Below, piece by piece: positions 1 to 9,291 of a DNA stretch of 64,000 bases. Position 1 is the first letter of the stretch, and each line of letters starts with the position of its first letter. Source of the stretch: Phytoactinopolyspora mesophila (GTDB lineage Bacteria; Actinomycetota; Actinomycetes; Jiangellales; Jiangellaceae); contig NZ_WLZY01000015.1 in NCBI RefSeq assembly GCF_010122465.1, positions 1 to 64,000 on the forward strand, in the 5' to 3' direction. The position numbers and the translations under genes were made by a program. The notes beneath the pieces were generated by a model. It was not told the origin of the DNA, did no database searches, and saw only the letters and a program-made list of their open reading frames with translations.

Positions 1-127
1 CAACGGACGCCTCGAACACCTCCGCGGCTCCGCCCTCGGATTCCGCAACCTCACCAACTACATCGCCCGATCCCTACTCGAGACCGGCGGCTTCAGACGC
101 CAACTACACCCTCGATTGTGAAGAGCC
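1..127 (+). mobile_element. Right end of an ISL3-family insertion sequence (partial)
   Basis: The window opens inside an insertion sequence. The transposase stop codon (119-121) runs directly into GAAGAGCC (120-127), the reverse complement of the GGCTCTTC terminus typical of ISL3-family elements, so the element should end at 127. The left end lies outside the window, so the target duplication cannot be checked. Confidence 0.7.
2..121 (+). CDS. Transposase C-terminus, ISL3-like (partial)
   Basis: This is the last 39 codons of an ORF that enters from the left edge. The peptide contains HLRGSALGFRNLTNYIARS and ends FRRQLHPRL, the usual C-terminal tail of actinobacterial ISL3-family DDE transposases. 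The catalytic part is outside the window, so whether the full gene is intact is unknown. The stop codon overlaps the terminal inverted repeat, as is common in this family. Confidence 0.75.
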   Translation, partial: NGRLEHLRGSALGFRNLTNYIARSLLETGGFRRQLHPRL

Positions 128-794
128 ACATTCACGTTCGAACTTCCGGCGACTGGCGCTGACGCGCACTTGCGGTGCGATCGTTAGATGGATCACGTTG
201 TTATCTTGCGCCCGCCAGCAATGAGATGTAGCTTACTTTCGAAGATGTGGCGTCGGTTGCACTCACACGTCTTCGAGCGTGGGGGATGCCGTCGTTGGCA
301 CGGCTTTCGGGACTCGCGAAGACGATCATCGCGGGCCCTCCTCGATCGACGAGAGGGGTGATGATGACTGGTGCAAGAACTTTAGCCAGCCAGGTTTCCG
401 GCATCGTAGCCGGGGAAGCTGACGGAACGGCAGCACTGCAGTTATGGCGGGGAATCCAACGGCAACTTCTGAGCGACTTCAGCCAGCGCCGCGTTGATGT
501 CACTGTCTATTCCGCACGAACGAGTCGACTCCGCCCGGCCGTGCTCCGTAAATGACATTGCGCGGGTGGCGAATAGTTGCCCTGAAACATGTAACAACGC
601 TTGCTCAATCTGGTGTCGCGCACCGAACCAGTCCGAAGCGACTCACATCGAGACGGCGACCTCGGTTTACCGACCTAAATGCTAGGTCCCCGTTGGGCCC
701 CATTCAGCTAATTGGTCGATTCGTGACCGGACTCGTGCAGCACCCCCCAACCGTCCTCGACAGACTTCACTCAATTGCGAGGTACCTGACAATC
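128..794. other. Intergenic region without a convincing gene
   Basis: This stretch between the IS end and the peptide transporter operon contains several short ORFs on both strands. None has a recognisable motif, a good ribosome binding site or consistent third-position G/C bias. It must hold the promoter of the transporter operon. A CATGTAA string near 588 matches a half of the palindrome at 7836-7856, which is weak evidence for a shared regulator. Confidence 0.5.
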
Positions 795-2600
795 ATGATC
801 ACCAGACACCGTATCCGCAGGCTCAGCCGATGGGGCGTGGCAGGTCTAGCCCTCACCGTCCCGGCCGCCCTTTTCGTGCTGCCGGCCCAGGCGAGTGAGG
901 ATGGGGACGCGGCCGAGAACCGGTTGTTCGTTGCTACCGACCAGTCCGTTGAGAATTGGAACCCGTTCCTGCAGATCTATTTCATCGAGCATCAGTTCCG
1001 TCAGGTGCAATATGAGCCCTTGATTCGCCACAGCGCCGAAGACTACACAGCGACCGAAGGCCTTGCCGAGGAATGGGAGGTTTCCGATGATGGACTGACC
1101 TGGACGTTCACCCTCCGCGAAACGGTATGGCACGACGAGCAGCCGGTAACCGCTGACGACGTGGAGTACACCTATCACATCATCTTGAACGACGAGGTCA
1201 TCAGCGCACGCAGCGCCGACACCGTGGAGCTCATTGAATCGGTCGAGGCGGTCGATGACCGCACTGTTGAAATCCGAATCACTGAGCCGAGTGTCACGCT
1301 TGAGCTGTCCGATCAGGTGATCGTCCCGAAGCACATCTGGGAAGAGCATGAGGGCAACTGGAGCGACTGGGGCAACGACGACTTCCCGATCATTGGATCC
1401 GGACCCTGGCAAGCCGTCGCCTACGAAACCGACCAGTTCATCCGCTACGAGGCGAACGAGAACTACTGGCGGGGTGCTCCAGGCTTCGACGAACTGATCT
1501 TTCAGTATTACACCGAACCCGACACCGCGGTGGCTGGGTTGGAGGCGGGTGAAGTCGATATCGTCGGGAACCTCAACGAGGCGCAAGTGCGTCGCTTGGA
1601 CGGCATGGAAGGCATTACCACCGTAGTCGCTCCCAACAGAGCCTGGCTTGCGTTGCGTTTCAACACCGGTGCGCGCACGATCGACGGGCAGGAGTTCGGG
1701 CAAGGGCACCCCGCGCTGAGTGACGTCGCTGTCAGGCAGGCATTGCACCACGCCATCGACAAGCAAGAACTCATCGATCGAGTCCGCGGCGGGTTCGGCG
1801 AGGTCGCTTCCAGCATCGTGCCGAGTGTGTTCGGTGCGATCTATTGGGAGCCGGATGACGACGTCCGCGTCGATTTCGATCTTGAAGAGGCCAGCCGGAT
1901 TCTTGACGAGGCCGGCTACGCGATGGGCGACGACGGCATTCGGGTCTCGCCGGACGGCGACCCCCTGGTCTTCTCATTTGGTATTGACGCCGGCGACGCC
2001 GATCGGGAGAGTACTGCGCTGTTCATCGAGGAGTGGTTCAGCGAGATCGGAGTCGGTGTCGAGCAGGTTATTTCTGAGGATGTGCACGATCAGTTCTATG
2101 CAGGCGACATCGACTTCACGTTCACCGGCTGGGGGATCAACCCGGACCCAACGTATAACCTCATTCGACAAACCTGTGGCCAGCTCCCAGAAGAGCCGCC
2201 AGGCGGCAACAGCGACGCGTTCTACTGCAATGAGCATTACGACAACCTGGTCGCCCAACAGGCCGCCGAGACCGACCCCGAAGCACGTGCTGAGATTCTG
2301 GCTGAGGTGCAGGAAATCCTCTATACGGACGCACCGTTGATCTTTCTGTGGTACCCGACGGTGATGGAGGCGTACAACAGCGACAAGATCGCCGACGTCA
2401 CATTCCAGCCGACCGATGGCGGCATGATCATGGGTCAGATAGGCCCGTGGGCCTACCATTCGGCCGCACCGACTGGCGAAGGCGGTGGTGGCCTGAGCAC
2501 CAGCGTCCTCGTGGGGGCAGGGGCCGCGGTGGTGTTGGGCGCTGCGGTGGCCGGCGTCGGGCTGGCTCGACGGCGCCAGACGGCCGACGATCGCGAGTAG
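795..2600 (+). CDS. Peptide ABC transporter substrate-binding protein, family 5, C-terminally anchored
   Basis: Extracytoplasmic solute-binding protein of the DppA/OppA type, about 601 residues; it should capture peptides or a related ligand for the permeases encoded just downstream. I start at ATG 795, because it begins a proper signal peptide (arginine-rich n-region, hydrophobic core, AQA cleavage site near residue 33); the reading frame is open further upstream. There is no lipobox cysteine. Instead the last 39 residues are a Gly-rich linker, a single hydrophobic helix (about 570-590) and an RRR stop-transfer motif. The protein therefore seems to be tethered by its C-terminus rather than by a lipid. 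The next gene starts 6 bp after the stop, making it the first gene of a five-gene operon. The ligand cannot be read from the sequence. Confidence 0.88.
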   Translation: MITRHRIRRLSRWGVAGLALTVPAALFVLPAQASEDGDAAENRLFVATDQSVENWNPFLQIYFIEHQFRQVQYEPLIRHSAEDYTATEGLAEEWEVSDDGLTWTFTLRETVWHDEQPVTADDVEYTYHIILNDEVISARSADTVELIESVEAVDDRTVEIRITEPSVTLELSDQVIVPKHIWEEHEGNWSDWGNDDFPIIGSGPWQAVAYETDQFIRYEANENYWRGAPGFDELIFQYYTEPDTAVAGLEAGEVDIVGNLNEAQVRRLDGMEGITTVVAPNRAWLALRFNTGARTIDGQEFGQGHPALSDVAVRQALHHAIDKQELIDRVRGGFGEVASSIVPSVFGAIYWEPDDDVRVDFDLEEASRILDEAGYAMGDDGIRVSPDGDPLVFSFGIDAGDADRESTALFIEEWFSEIGVGVEQVISEDVHDQFYAGDIDFTFTGWGINPDPTYNLIRQTCGQLPEEPPGGNSDAFYCNEHYDNLVAQQAAETDPEARAEILAEVQEILYTDAPLIFLWYPTVMEAYNSDKIADVTFQPTDGGMIMGQIGPWAYHSAAPTGEGGGGLSTSVLVGAGAAVVLGAAVAGVGLARRRQTADDRE

Positions 2601-2606
2601 TGACGA

Positions 2607-3668
2607 ATGGCCAACGAGGCAGCGACCTACCTTCCGGCCGGGTCCCCTGAGGACTCGACCGGCGACGCCGGCCCAGAACGCCGGCGCTCCACCGCCGGAT
2701 TCGGCCGGTATGTACTGAACCGTGCCAGCGGGGCCGTTGTGTCGCTCGTGGCTGTACTGTTCACCGGGTTCTTCATCTTCCGGATACTCCCTCGCGATCC
2801 GGTCGAGCAGATCATGTTGAACACGCCGAACGCGACCCCGGAGTTGGAAGCGGCACTTCGCTCCGAATTCGGTCTAGATCGCCCACTGCTCGTCCAGTTC
2901 TGGGAGTACCTGACCAACACGCTCTCCGGTGACCTAGGCGTGTCGATCCAATACCAGGTTCCGGTGACACAGATCATCGCCGACCGGCTCTGGCCGACGG
3001 TGCTGCTGAGCGGGACGGCCCTCGTGCTCTGTGTCACCGTGGGGTTCTCTCAGGGCGCCATCGCCGCTTGGCGCAACGGCAGCAAGTTCGACAAGCGCAC
3101 CGTGAATATCGCGTTGTTGCTCTATGCCGCGCCAGCGTTCTGGGTAGGCATGATCGCCATAATCGTTTTCGCCCGGGAGCTGCGGCTGTTCCCGACGGGA
3201 CGGATGGTTTCGGCGACGACGCCTAATGAATTCTGGCCCCGGCTCCTTGACACCGCCCATCACATGGTCTTGCCGACCTTGACGATGTCGGCCATGCTCT
3301 ATGCCGGTTACCTGCTCATCATGCGGGCTTCGATGCTCGACGAAATGGGCAACGACTACATCACCACCGCACGGGCGAAAGGGCTTCGAGACGCCGTTGT
3401 TCGCCGCAAGCACGCGATGCGCAACGCCCTGTTGCCGACCACGACGCTGGTGTTCATGGCGATCGGCAACGTCATCAACGGTGCCGTGTTCACCGAGACG
3501 GTATTTACTTGGCCCGGCTTGGGCTACACATTCTTCCAGGCCATCAGTGTGCCGGACCTCCCCGTGCTTCAGGGCCTGTTCATCGTGTTCTCGGCATCCA
3601 CGATCCTCGCCAACCTGACAGCGGACATCCTGTACTGGTTCATCGACCCAAGGTCGCGGAAAGCATGA
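2607..3668 (+). CDS. Peptide ABC transporter permease, DppB type
   Basis: Inner-membrane permease of 353 residues. A hydrophilic, proline/glycine-rich N-terminal tail of about 35 residues precedes the first membrane segment. The family hallmark IFRILPRDPVE follows, with several transmembrane helices after it. The EAA coupling loop that contacts the ATPases is visible as DYITTARAKGLRDAVV. It lies 6 bp after the binding-protein gene, and its TGA overlaps the next ATG (ATGA, 3665-3668), so translation of the two permeases is coupled. Confidence 0.92.
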   Translation: MANEAATYLPAGSPEDSTGDAGPERRRSTAGFGRYVLNRASGAVVSLVAVLFTGFFIFRILPRDPVEQIMLNTPNATPELEAALRSEFGLDRPLLVQFWEYLTNTLSGDLGVSIQYQVPVTQIIADRLWPTVLLSGTALVLCVTVGFSQGAIAAWRNGSKFDKRTVNIALLLYAAPAFWVGMIAIIVFARELRLFPTGRMVSATTPNEFWPRLLDTAHHMVLPTLTMSAMLYAGYLLIMRASMLDEMGNDYITTARAKGLRDAVVRRKHAMRNALLPTTTLVFMAIGNVINGAVFTETVFTWPGLGYTFFQAISVPDLPVLQGLFIVFSASTILANLTADILYWFIDPRSRKA

Positions 3669-4570
3669 GTAGCGCTATGCGAAACGCCTCGTCCAGATCC
3701 ATCCGGCTAGCCAGATGGCGCAATACGGCTAGGACCGTCTGGCGCGATTACCGCAGGCAACGCTCAGGCGTTGTCGGTCTTGTCGGTTTGGCCGTCATCG
3801 CGCTGGTCGCCATCGGATACCCACTGCTGGCGGAACCATCGGCGCTGAGTGTTACCAACGCCACCGGGGGACGCCTCGCGCCTCCTGGTGACGGTTACCC
3901 GCTAGGCACCGACGAGTTCGGTCGGTCGGTGCTCCTTCTCGTCGCACAGGGAACACGGGTGAGCTTGATCATCGGAGTCGCGTCAGCGTCGATCGCGATG
4001 GTCATCGGCACTTTGATCGGCATTCTCGCTGGCCACTTTGAGGGCAAAGCGAGCTGGGTGCTCATGCGCATCACGGAGTGGTTCCTTGTTCTACCAGGAT
4101 TGGTCGTCGCCATCATCTTGGTCGTTGTACTCGGCCGGAGCATGACGGTACTGATCATCGCGATTGGCGTCACGTCGTGGGCGGGAACGGCACGTGTCAT
4201 CCGTGCGCAGACACGAACCGTGGAAGGCCGACCCTACCTCGAACGGGCAAAGGCGCTGGGTGCTGGCCACTGGCATCAGATGGTCCGGCACGTACTCCCA
4301 AACGTGATGCCACTTGTCCTGGCTAGCACCGTCATCACCGTTGCTGCAGCCATCCTCACCGAGTCCGGCCTCGCGTTTCTCGGTCTGTACGATCCACAGA
4401 ACCTGTCCTGGGGCATGCTTCTCAACCGTGCATGGAGCACGGGGGCAATGTCGGCTGGCGCTTGGTGGTACATCTTGCCGCCCGGATTCATGATCATGAT
4501 CGTCGTACTGTGTTTCAATCTCTGCGGCCGTGCGCTCGAGGTTGCCATCAACCCGCGGCTACGAAGGTGA
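3665..4570 (+). CDS. Peptide ABC transporter permease, DppC type
   Basis: Second permease of the importer, 301 residues from the ATG that overlaps the preceding stop codon. It has the usual DppC arrangement: a short cytoplasmic N-terminus rich in Arg, one helix, an extracytoplasmic segment containing YPLGTDEFGRSVL (a family signature), then a bundle of helices. The EAA-like loop ERAKALGAGHWHQMVRHVLPN lies near residue 200. It pairs with the DppB-type permease to form the channel. Confidence 0.92.
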   Translation: MSSAMRNASSRSIRLARWRNTARTVWRDYRRQRSGVVGLVGLAVIALVAIGYPLLAEPSALSVTNATGGRLAPPGDGYPLGTDEFGRSVLLLVAQGTRVSLIIGVASASIAMVIGTLIGILAGHFEGKASWVLMRITEWFLVLPGLVVAIILVVVLGRSMTVLIIAIGVTSWAGTARVIRAQTRTVEGRPYLERAKALGAGHWHQMVRHVLPNVMPLVLASTVITVAAAILTESGLAFLGLYDPQNLSWGMLLNRAWSTGAMSAGAWWYILPPGFMIMIVVLCFNLCGRALEVAINPRLRR

Positions 4571-4575
4571 GACCG

Positions 4576-5616
4576 GTGAGCCTGCTCGAAATCCGTGACC
4601 TCCACGTCACCTACCACAGCTCGCGCGGCACCGTCCCTGCCGTACGCGGGGTGACCCTCTCCCTTGAACCGGGTCAGACCATCGGCGTAGCTGGAGAATC
4701 CGGGTGCGGAAAGTCGACCCTCGCTCAGGCGATCCTGCGACTGCTGCACCCCAGTACCGAGCTGACTGGCGAGATTGTGCTGCGCGGTGAAGACGTGTTG
4801 TCGATGCGGTGGGGCCGGCTGCGGGCAGTACGCTGGACCGGAGCGTCGATCGTCTTTCAGGGGGCGATGCACGTACTCAATCCGGCCCACCGGATCGGAC
4901 AGCAGATCGCCGAGCCGATCCTGCTGCACGAAAAGGTGTCCGGTGGGGAAGCCGACCGGCGCGTGCTGGAGCTGCTGGATCAGGTCGGGCTGCCGTCCTG
5001 GCGGGCCGAGAACCATCCGCACGAGCTCTCCGGAGGCCAGCTCCAGCGAGTCATGATCGCTATGGCACTGGCCTGCAATCCAGAGCTGATCATCGCGGAC
5101 GAGGCGACCACCGCTCTCGACGTCATGGTCCAGGCCCAGGTGCTTCGGCTGCTGGCGAGGCTGGTGCGCGACCGCAACGTCGGGATGATCATGATCAGCC
5201 ACGATCTGTCTGTGCTGTCGGACAACTGCGACCGTGTAGCAGTCATGTATGCCGGCAAGGTGGTCGAGATGGGAGCAGCCCACGACGTGTTCGCTGACCC
5301 CAGGCACCCCTACACCGAAGCGTTGGCATCGGCGTTCCCGGTTGTCGGTGATCGTCAGGCACGGGGCCGCCCGCGAGGACTGGCTGGCGATCCACCAGAT
5401 CCGAGCGATCTGCCGACAGGTTGCACATTTCATCCGCGCTGTCCGATCGCTGTGGAACCATGTAGGACGACAGAGCCGCCGCTACTCACGCTCAATCATG
5501 CCCAAGGCGACCAGCGCGACAGTAGCTGCCTGGTAGCGCAGGCCGGAGACCCCATTCGTCCGGCTCCCGCCACCGAGCCAACCCGCGTGACCGAGTTAGA
5601 GGAGTGTGCGCCATGA
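4576..5616 (+). CDS. Peptide ABC transporter ATP-binding protein, DppD/OppD type
   Basis: ATPase subunit of 346 residues. The GTG start at 4576 lies 5 bp after the permease stop and begins SLLEIRDLHVTY; the open frame further upstream overlaps the permease and is not used. Walker A GESGCGKST, signature LSGGQLQR, Walker B IIADEATTALD and the H-loop SHDLS are all intact. The C-terminal oligopeptide/dipeptide extension contains the cysteine cluster CTFHPRCP. Its stop overlaps the next gene's start (ATGA, 5613-5616). Confidence 0.92.
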   Translation: MSLLEIRDLHVTYHSSRGTVPAVRGVTLSLEPGQTIGVAGESGCGKSTLAQAILRLLHPSTELTGEIVLRGEDVLSMRWGRLRAVRWTGASIVFQGAMHVLNPAHRIGQQIAEPILLHEKVSGGEADRRVLELLDQVGLPSWRAENHPHELSGGQLQRVMIAMALACNPELIIADEATTALDVMVQAQVLRLLARLVRDRNVGMIMISHDLSVLSDNCDRVAVMYAGKVVEMGAAHDVFADPRHPYTEALASAFPVVGDRQARGRPRGLAGDPPDPSDLPTGCTFHPRCPIAVEPCRTTEPPLLTLNHAQGDQRDSSCLVAQAGDPIRPAPATEPTRVTELEECAP

Positions 5617-6602
5617 ACGAGCAATTGTTGGCCGCGCGCGGTTTGCACGTGGAATATGGACTCCCTGGCGGTCGAACGGCGCAGGCCGTCTGCGGAGTGG
5701 ACATCGATGTTGCACCTGGCGAGATTGTGGCGCTTGCGGGCGAGTCGGGCTGTGGCAAGACAACGCTGGCACGTACTCTTCTCGGTCTCGAGCGGCCAAC
5801 GAAAGGCACTGTCACCATGGCCGGCCGACCGCTGGGAGCCACGAATCGTGAACTCCGGGAGTTTCGTCGCCGGGCCCAGCTCGTTCTGCAGGATCCAACC
5901 GGCGCGCTCAACCCGCGCCACACCGTGTACGAGGCAATCGCCGAAGGGCTCCGGATCCACGGTCTTCACGACAACGAGCACGAGAGGGTCGCGCAGGCAC
6001 TTGCGCATGTGGGATTGCGCCCTCCCGAGCGTTACCTCCTTTCCTACCCGCATGAATTGTCCGGCGGCCAGAGACAGCGCGTCGTGATCGCCGGCTGCCT
6101 GGTACTTGATCCGGAGATCATCATCGCCGACGAGCCAGTCGCATCACTTGATGCATCGGTGCGCGGTGAGGTCCTCGCGCTTCTGATGCGGCTGCGAGAT
6201 GACTTCGGGCTAGGTGCCCTCGTTGTCACACACGACCTCGGCCTGGCTTGGAGTATCGCCGACCGGATCGCGGTGATGTACCTCGGGCGAATCGTCGAGC
6301 AAGGGCCAGTTGAGCAGATCCTGACCGCACCACAACACCCCTACACATCTGCCCTGGTCTCGGTGCTGCCAAACTCGCCCGTCGGCGAGCCCCAGGTGCT
6401 CGTCGGCGAAGCTCCCGACGCCACCCGAATCCCAGGCGGATGCCGATTCAGCCCCCGCTGTCCTGTGCTCGCGTCAGGGGCTGCTGACACCGCCGGGATC
6501 GGTGCGGCCTGCCGTACGATCGACTTGCCCATCTTGACGAGGACCGACGACGACGTCGCTAAGGTGGCGTGTCACTACGCGCACGCCACAGTGCATTCCT
6601 AA
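5613..6602 (+). CDS. Peptide ABC transporter ATP-binding protein, DppF/OppF type
   Basis: Second ATPase of the importer, 329 residues. A GTG three codons earlier is in frame, but ATG 5613 is preferred because GGAG (5600-5603) is correctly spaced from it and it overlaps the previous stop. Walker A GESGCGKTT, LSGGQRQR, IIADEPVASLD and the H-loop THDLG are present, followed by the C-terminal CRFSPRCPV cluster. This completes a full importer: binding protein, two permeases and two ATPases. Confidence 0.92.
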   Translation: MNEQLLAARGLHVEYGLPGGRTAQAVCGVDIDVAPGEIVALAGESGCGKTTLARTLLGLERPTKGTVTMAGRPLGATNRELREFRRRAQLVLQDPTGALNPRHTVYEAIAEGLRIHGLHDNEHERVAQALAHVGLRPPERYLLSYPHELSGGQRQRVVIAGCLVLDPEIIIADEPVASLDASVRGEVLALLMRLRDDFGLGALVVTHDLGLAWSIADRIAVMYLGRIVEQGPVEQILTAPQHPYTSALVSVLPNSPVGEPQVLVGEAPDATRIPGGCRFSPRCPVLASGAADTAGIGAACRTIDLPILTRTDDDVAKVACHYAHATVHS

Positions 6603-6669
6603 GCGGCCGCGCGTCGAATGTCACGTCGCACGGCCTCGCGAGCGTACAGGCCGCACGGTCAAGTTCGGG

Positions 6670-7794
6670 TCAGCCAGGATGAGCGCTGTCCGCTACGTCG
6701 GACGTCAACCGCATCTGAGGCCCAACAAGAGCGTTTTCCCATTCCAGCAACTCGAGATGATCTCCACTCCAGTCCACGCCGATGAGCGTTCGGCCGTGGG
6801 CATGGCCCGCGAATACTGGGAACGGCCACGTCGTCTCCATGACAACGAGTTCAACTGCGTCGCCCTGGCGCAGCTCGATCACCTCTTGGCCATCCCACCA
6901 CCAGGTCCGTACTCGTACATCGAGGTGGCGCCACCGTTGTGCCGCGGTTTGCCACAGCGATGCGTGGCTGTAACCACGCTCGGCGACGAGGACAGAGAAA
7001 CCCCGGCGCGGCCACACCACGACGCACGTAGTCCGGTCGCTGATCGTGCCCGTGCTCACGAGCACTCGGTGATGACCGACGCGTTCTGTGCGGATACCGG
7101 ACCCAAGGCCGGCGCCTTCTGTGCCTGGGGTCGCTGGTGTCAGCAACAACGACAACATACGCCAGTTCACGACGTCAGGACGATGACCGCCGATGGCTTG
7201 AGCCAAGACCATCAAGTCGTGGAGTGTGGACCATAGGTCGCCAGAAGGAGCAGCTGCACCGAGGATGCACGGACCTTCGGTCTGCTGGTCGGGGAACGAT
7301 GTCTTGCCCATGTCGAGCGGCTCCAGCAAGTGGTCGGACAAGAGTGCGATGTAGTCCTGCCCAGTAATCTGCTCCAGCCTGCGCGCCATCAGCGCGTAGC
7401 CCAGGTTCGAGTAGTGCCACGTGCCAGGCGGCAGCCTTAGACCCGGTGGGTCGAGCAATGCAGCCTCGACGTCGGACCGGTTTAGCGACTTCGGTCCCCA
7501 ATGGTCGGGGTGTAGCTCGAAAGGAAGCTGCGCGGTGTGGCTCAGTAATCCCCGGAGAGTGGTGCGATGGCCGTCGTTATCGGCGGCGAACGGTTCGTCG
7601 CAGTCGACTACGTCGTCGACATGAAGGCGGGCGGCAAGCAGCGCCGCGAGCGTCTTGGCAACCGAGCCGATTGGGAAACGCGTATCCGGTGCCAGTTGAC
7701 CAGTTAACTCACCCGCGGTCTTGTCCTCACTGAGATGATGCGTGGCAATGATTGACGGCTGGATCCCGCGTTCGACGAACATGGTCAGCCGCAC
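6670..7794 (-). CDS. Serine hydrolase of the beta-lactamase / penicillin-binding fold (class C-like)
   Basis: A 374-residue member of the beta-lactamase-related serine hydrolases. The nucleophile motif SVAK (SxxK) sits in FPIGSVAKTLAALL and the second motif YSN in WHYSNLGYAL. No signal peptide is visible, so it is probably cytoplasmic and may act on an imported substrate. GTG 7794 is preceded by GGAAG; ATG 7782 is an alternative start. It is convergent with the peptide importer and divergent from the RpiR regulator. Family members include D-aminopeptidases, esterases and peptidases, so the substrate is open; peptides with D-residues derived from cell wall would fit the neighbourhood. Confidence 0.82.
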   Translation of the reverse strand: MRLTMFVERGIQPSIIATHHLSEDKTAGELTGQLAPDTRFPIGSVAKTLAALLAARLHVDDVVDCDEPFAADNDGHRTTLRGLLSHTAQLPFELHPDHWGPKSLNRSDVEAALLDPPGLRLPPGTWHYSNLGYALMARRLEQITGQDYIALLSDHLLEPLDMGKTSFPDQQTEGPCILGAAAPSGDLWSTLHDLMVLAQAIGGHRPDVVNWRMLSLLLTPATPGTEGAGLGSGIRTERVGHHRVLVSTGTISDRTTCVVVWPRRGFSVLVAERGYSHASLWQTAAQRWRHLDVRVRTWWWDGQEVIELRQGDAVELVVMETTWPFPVFAGHAHGRTLIGVDWSGDHLELLEWENALVGPQMRLTSDVADSAHPG

Positions 7795-7835
7795 CTCAGC
7801 TTCCGCAAGTTGTTTTGATCCGTGTCAATGTCCAG

Positions 7836-7856
7836 CCATGTAATATAGTTGCATGG
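7836..7856. promoter_or_regulatory. Putative operator palindrome between hydrolase and RpiR genes
   Basis: An inverted repeat with arms CCATGTAA and TTGCATGG (one mismatch) around TATAG sits in the 142-bp space between the divergent hydrolase and regulator genes. Its position and AT-rich centre suit an operator for the RpiR-type regulator controlling both promoters. This is inferred from position only. Confidence 0.45.
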
Positions 7857-7936
7857 CGAGCGGGCGTAACGCGAGGGACGCAGGTTTCCCTGGTGTCGAC
7901 GTCGACAGGGCGGGCACAACATGAGAGGACCAGAAG

Positions 7937-8827
7937 TTGCCCAAGTCGTCTAACAAGCACGACCCAACCGACCGTACCGTGCTCGCAACTTTACGCGGCA
8001 TGCTCCCGAGCCTTTCGCCGTCCGAGGCCCGCGTAGCAAAGACAGCCATTGACGACCCTGCTGGCGCCGCAGCGTCCACGATCGCCGAGCTGGCTCGACG
8101 CAGCGACACCTCCGAGACCTCGGTTATCCGGCTATGCCGCACGATCGGTTTCGGTGGCTACCCCGAGTTCCGACTGGCCCTGGCCGCTGCTGCTGCCACG
8201 AGTTCGGAAGAGGAGTACATCTCCGGCGAGATCCTGCCGACTGACACCACCGAACAGGTCGTCCGCAAAGTCACCGGGGCAGATGCTCAGGCCATTTCTG
8301 AGACGGCCAACCAAGTTTCGATCCGGTCACTCGAGCACGTAGCCAAAGCCATCGGTAAGGCTGGCCGCGTTGACCTCTTTGGAGCAGGCGCCAGCTCGTT
8401 CGTGGCGCAGGACATGCAGTTCAAGCTGCACCGCATCGGGCTGACGAGCTACTGCTTCGCAGACCCGGGCTTGGCGATCAGTTCGGCGTCCCTGCTTGCC
8501 CGTGGCGATGTTGCAATCGGCCTCTCGCACACGGGATCAACACGTGACACGATCCGTTACCTCGAGGTCGCGGCCGAAGCCGGTGCAACGACCGTCGCCA
8601 TCACGAACCACCCGCGAGCTCCCATTGCGACCAAGGCAGACATTGTTGTGACGACGGCAGCCCGTGAGACCACATTCCGGTCAGGGGCCATGGCCAGCCG
8701 GATCGCGCAACTAACCCTCGTCGATGCACTTTTCGTGCTCGTAGCACAAGGGCGCGTAGATCTGGCCATGGATGCCCTGCAGCGCACTCACGACGCGCTA
8801 AGGCCGCCTACGAAGGGAAACAAATAA
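7937..8827 (+). CDS. MurR/RpiR-family transcriptional regulator (HTH + SIS domain)
   Basis: A 296-residue regulator. The N-terminal RpiR helix-turn-helix covers about residues 15-90 (SPSEARVAKT, IAELARRSDTSETSVIRLCRTIGF). The C-terminal sugar-isomerase (SIS) domain covers about 125-270, with GAGASSFVAQD and GLSHTGSTRDT as phosphosugar-binding loops. A TTG start at 7937 is assumed because GAGAGGA lies 7 bp upstream. Such regulators sense phosphosugars, including MurNAc-6-phosphate for E. coli MurR. Together with the peptide importer and the beta-lactamase-fold hydrolase this hints at scavenging of cell-wall fragments, but no amino-sugar enzyme is present here. Confidence 0.88.
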   Translation: MPKSSNKHDPTDRTVLATLRGMLPSLSPSEARVAKTAIDDPAGAAASTIAELARRSDTSETSVIRLCRTIGFGGYPEFRLALAAAAATSSEEEYISGEILPTDTTEQVVRKVTGADAQAISETANQVSIRSLEHVAKAIGKAGRVDLFGAGASSFVAQDMQFKLHRIGLTSYCFADPGLAISSASLLARGDVAIGLSHTGSTRDTIRYLEVAAEAGATTVAITNHPRAPIATKADIVVTTAARETTFRSGAMASRIAQLTLVDALFVLVAQGRVDLAMDALQRTHDALRPPTKGNK

Positions 8828-9291
8828 CTACTCCCTGTTGCGTGGGGACGCCTTCGAGCGTCTGCATCGGCCTGAATCCTCTGTTTGCGACCGCAAGGGT
8901 TGACATCGAGCAGCCGATGTCCGCAATGCCGAGGATATTTGACCGTTCGCTAATCACATGCGCGCAGATCCCACGTCGATGATGCCCAATGCGTCGAGCA
9001 TGTCGGACCGGTGGGCTCGATATCTGCTGCCGAGTTTGATCAATGGCACGGGGAATTCTCCACCCAGACGCATCCGCAAGCGGTCCGCCGCCGCGATCTA
9101 ACGCGCGTGAGCATCGTCCGTCGCTGGACCTGTAACAACCGGCGCGTGACCACGGCAATGCCCCGTGACGCCTAGCACGACCTGCGAACCTGACCGTCCC
9201 CGATGATCCATGTTTTCGAGGGTTACCGACCATCCAGCGGGCGCGCCTATTCTGGACATAACGGGCGAACGCGCGGGTGGGGTGGGCGGCA
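8828..9291. other. Intergenic region, no supported gene
   Basis: No convincing gene lies between the regulator and the nuclease-like gene. A long minus-strand open frame (8808-9380) covers it but overlaps the ends of both neighbours and has no recognisable domain. Confidence 0.5.
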
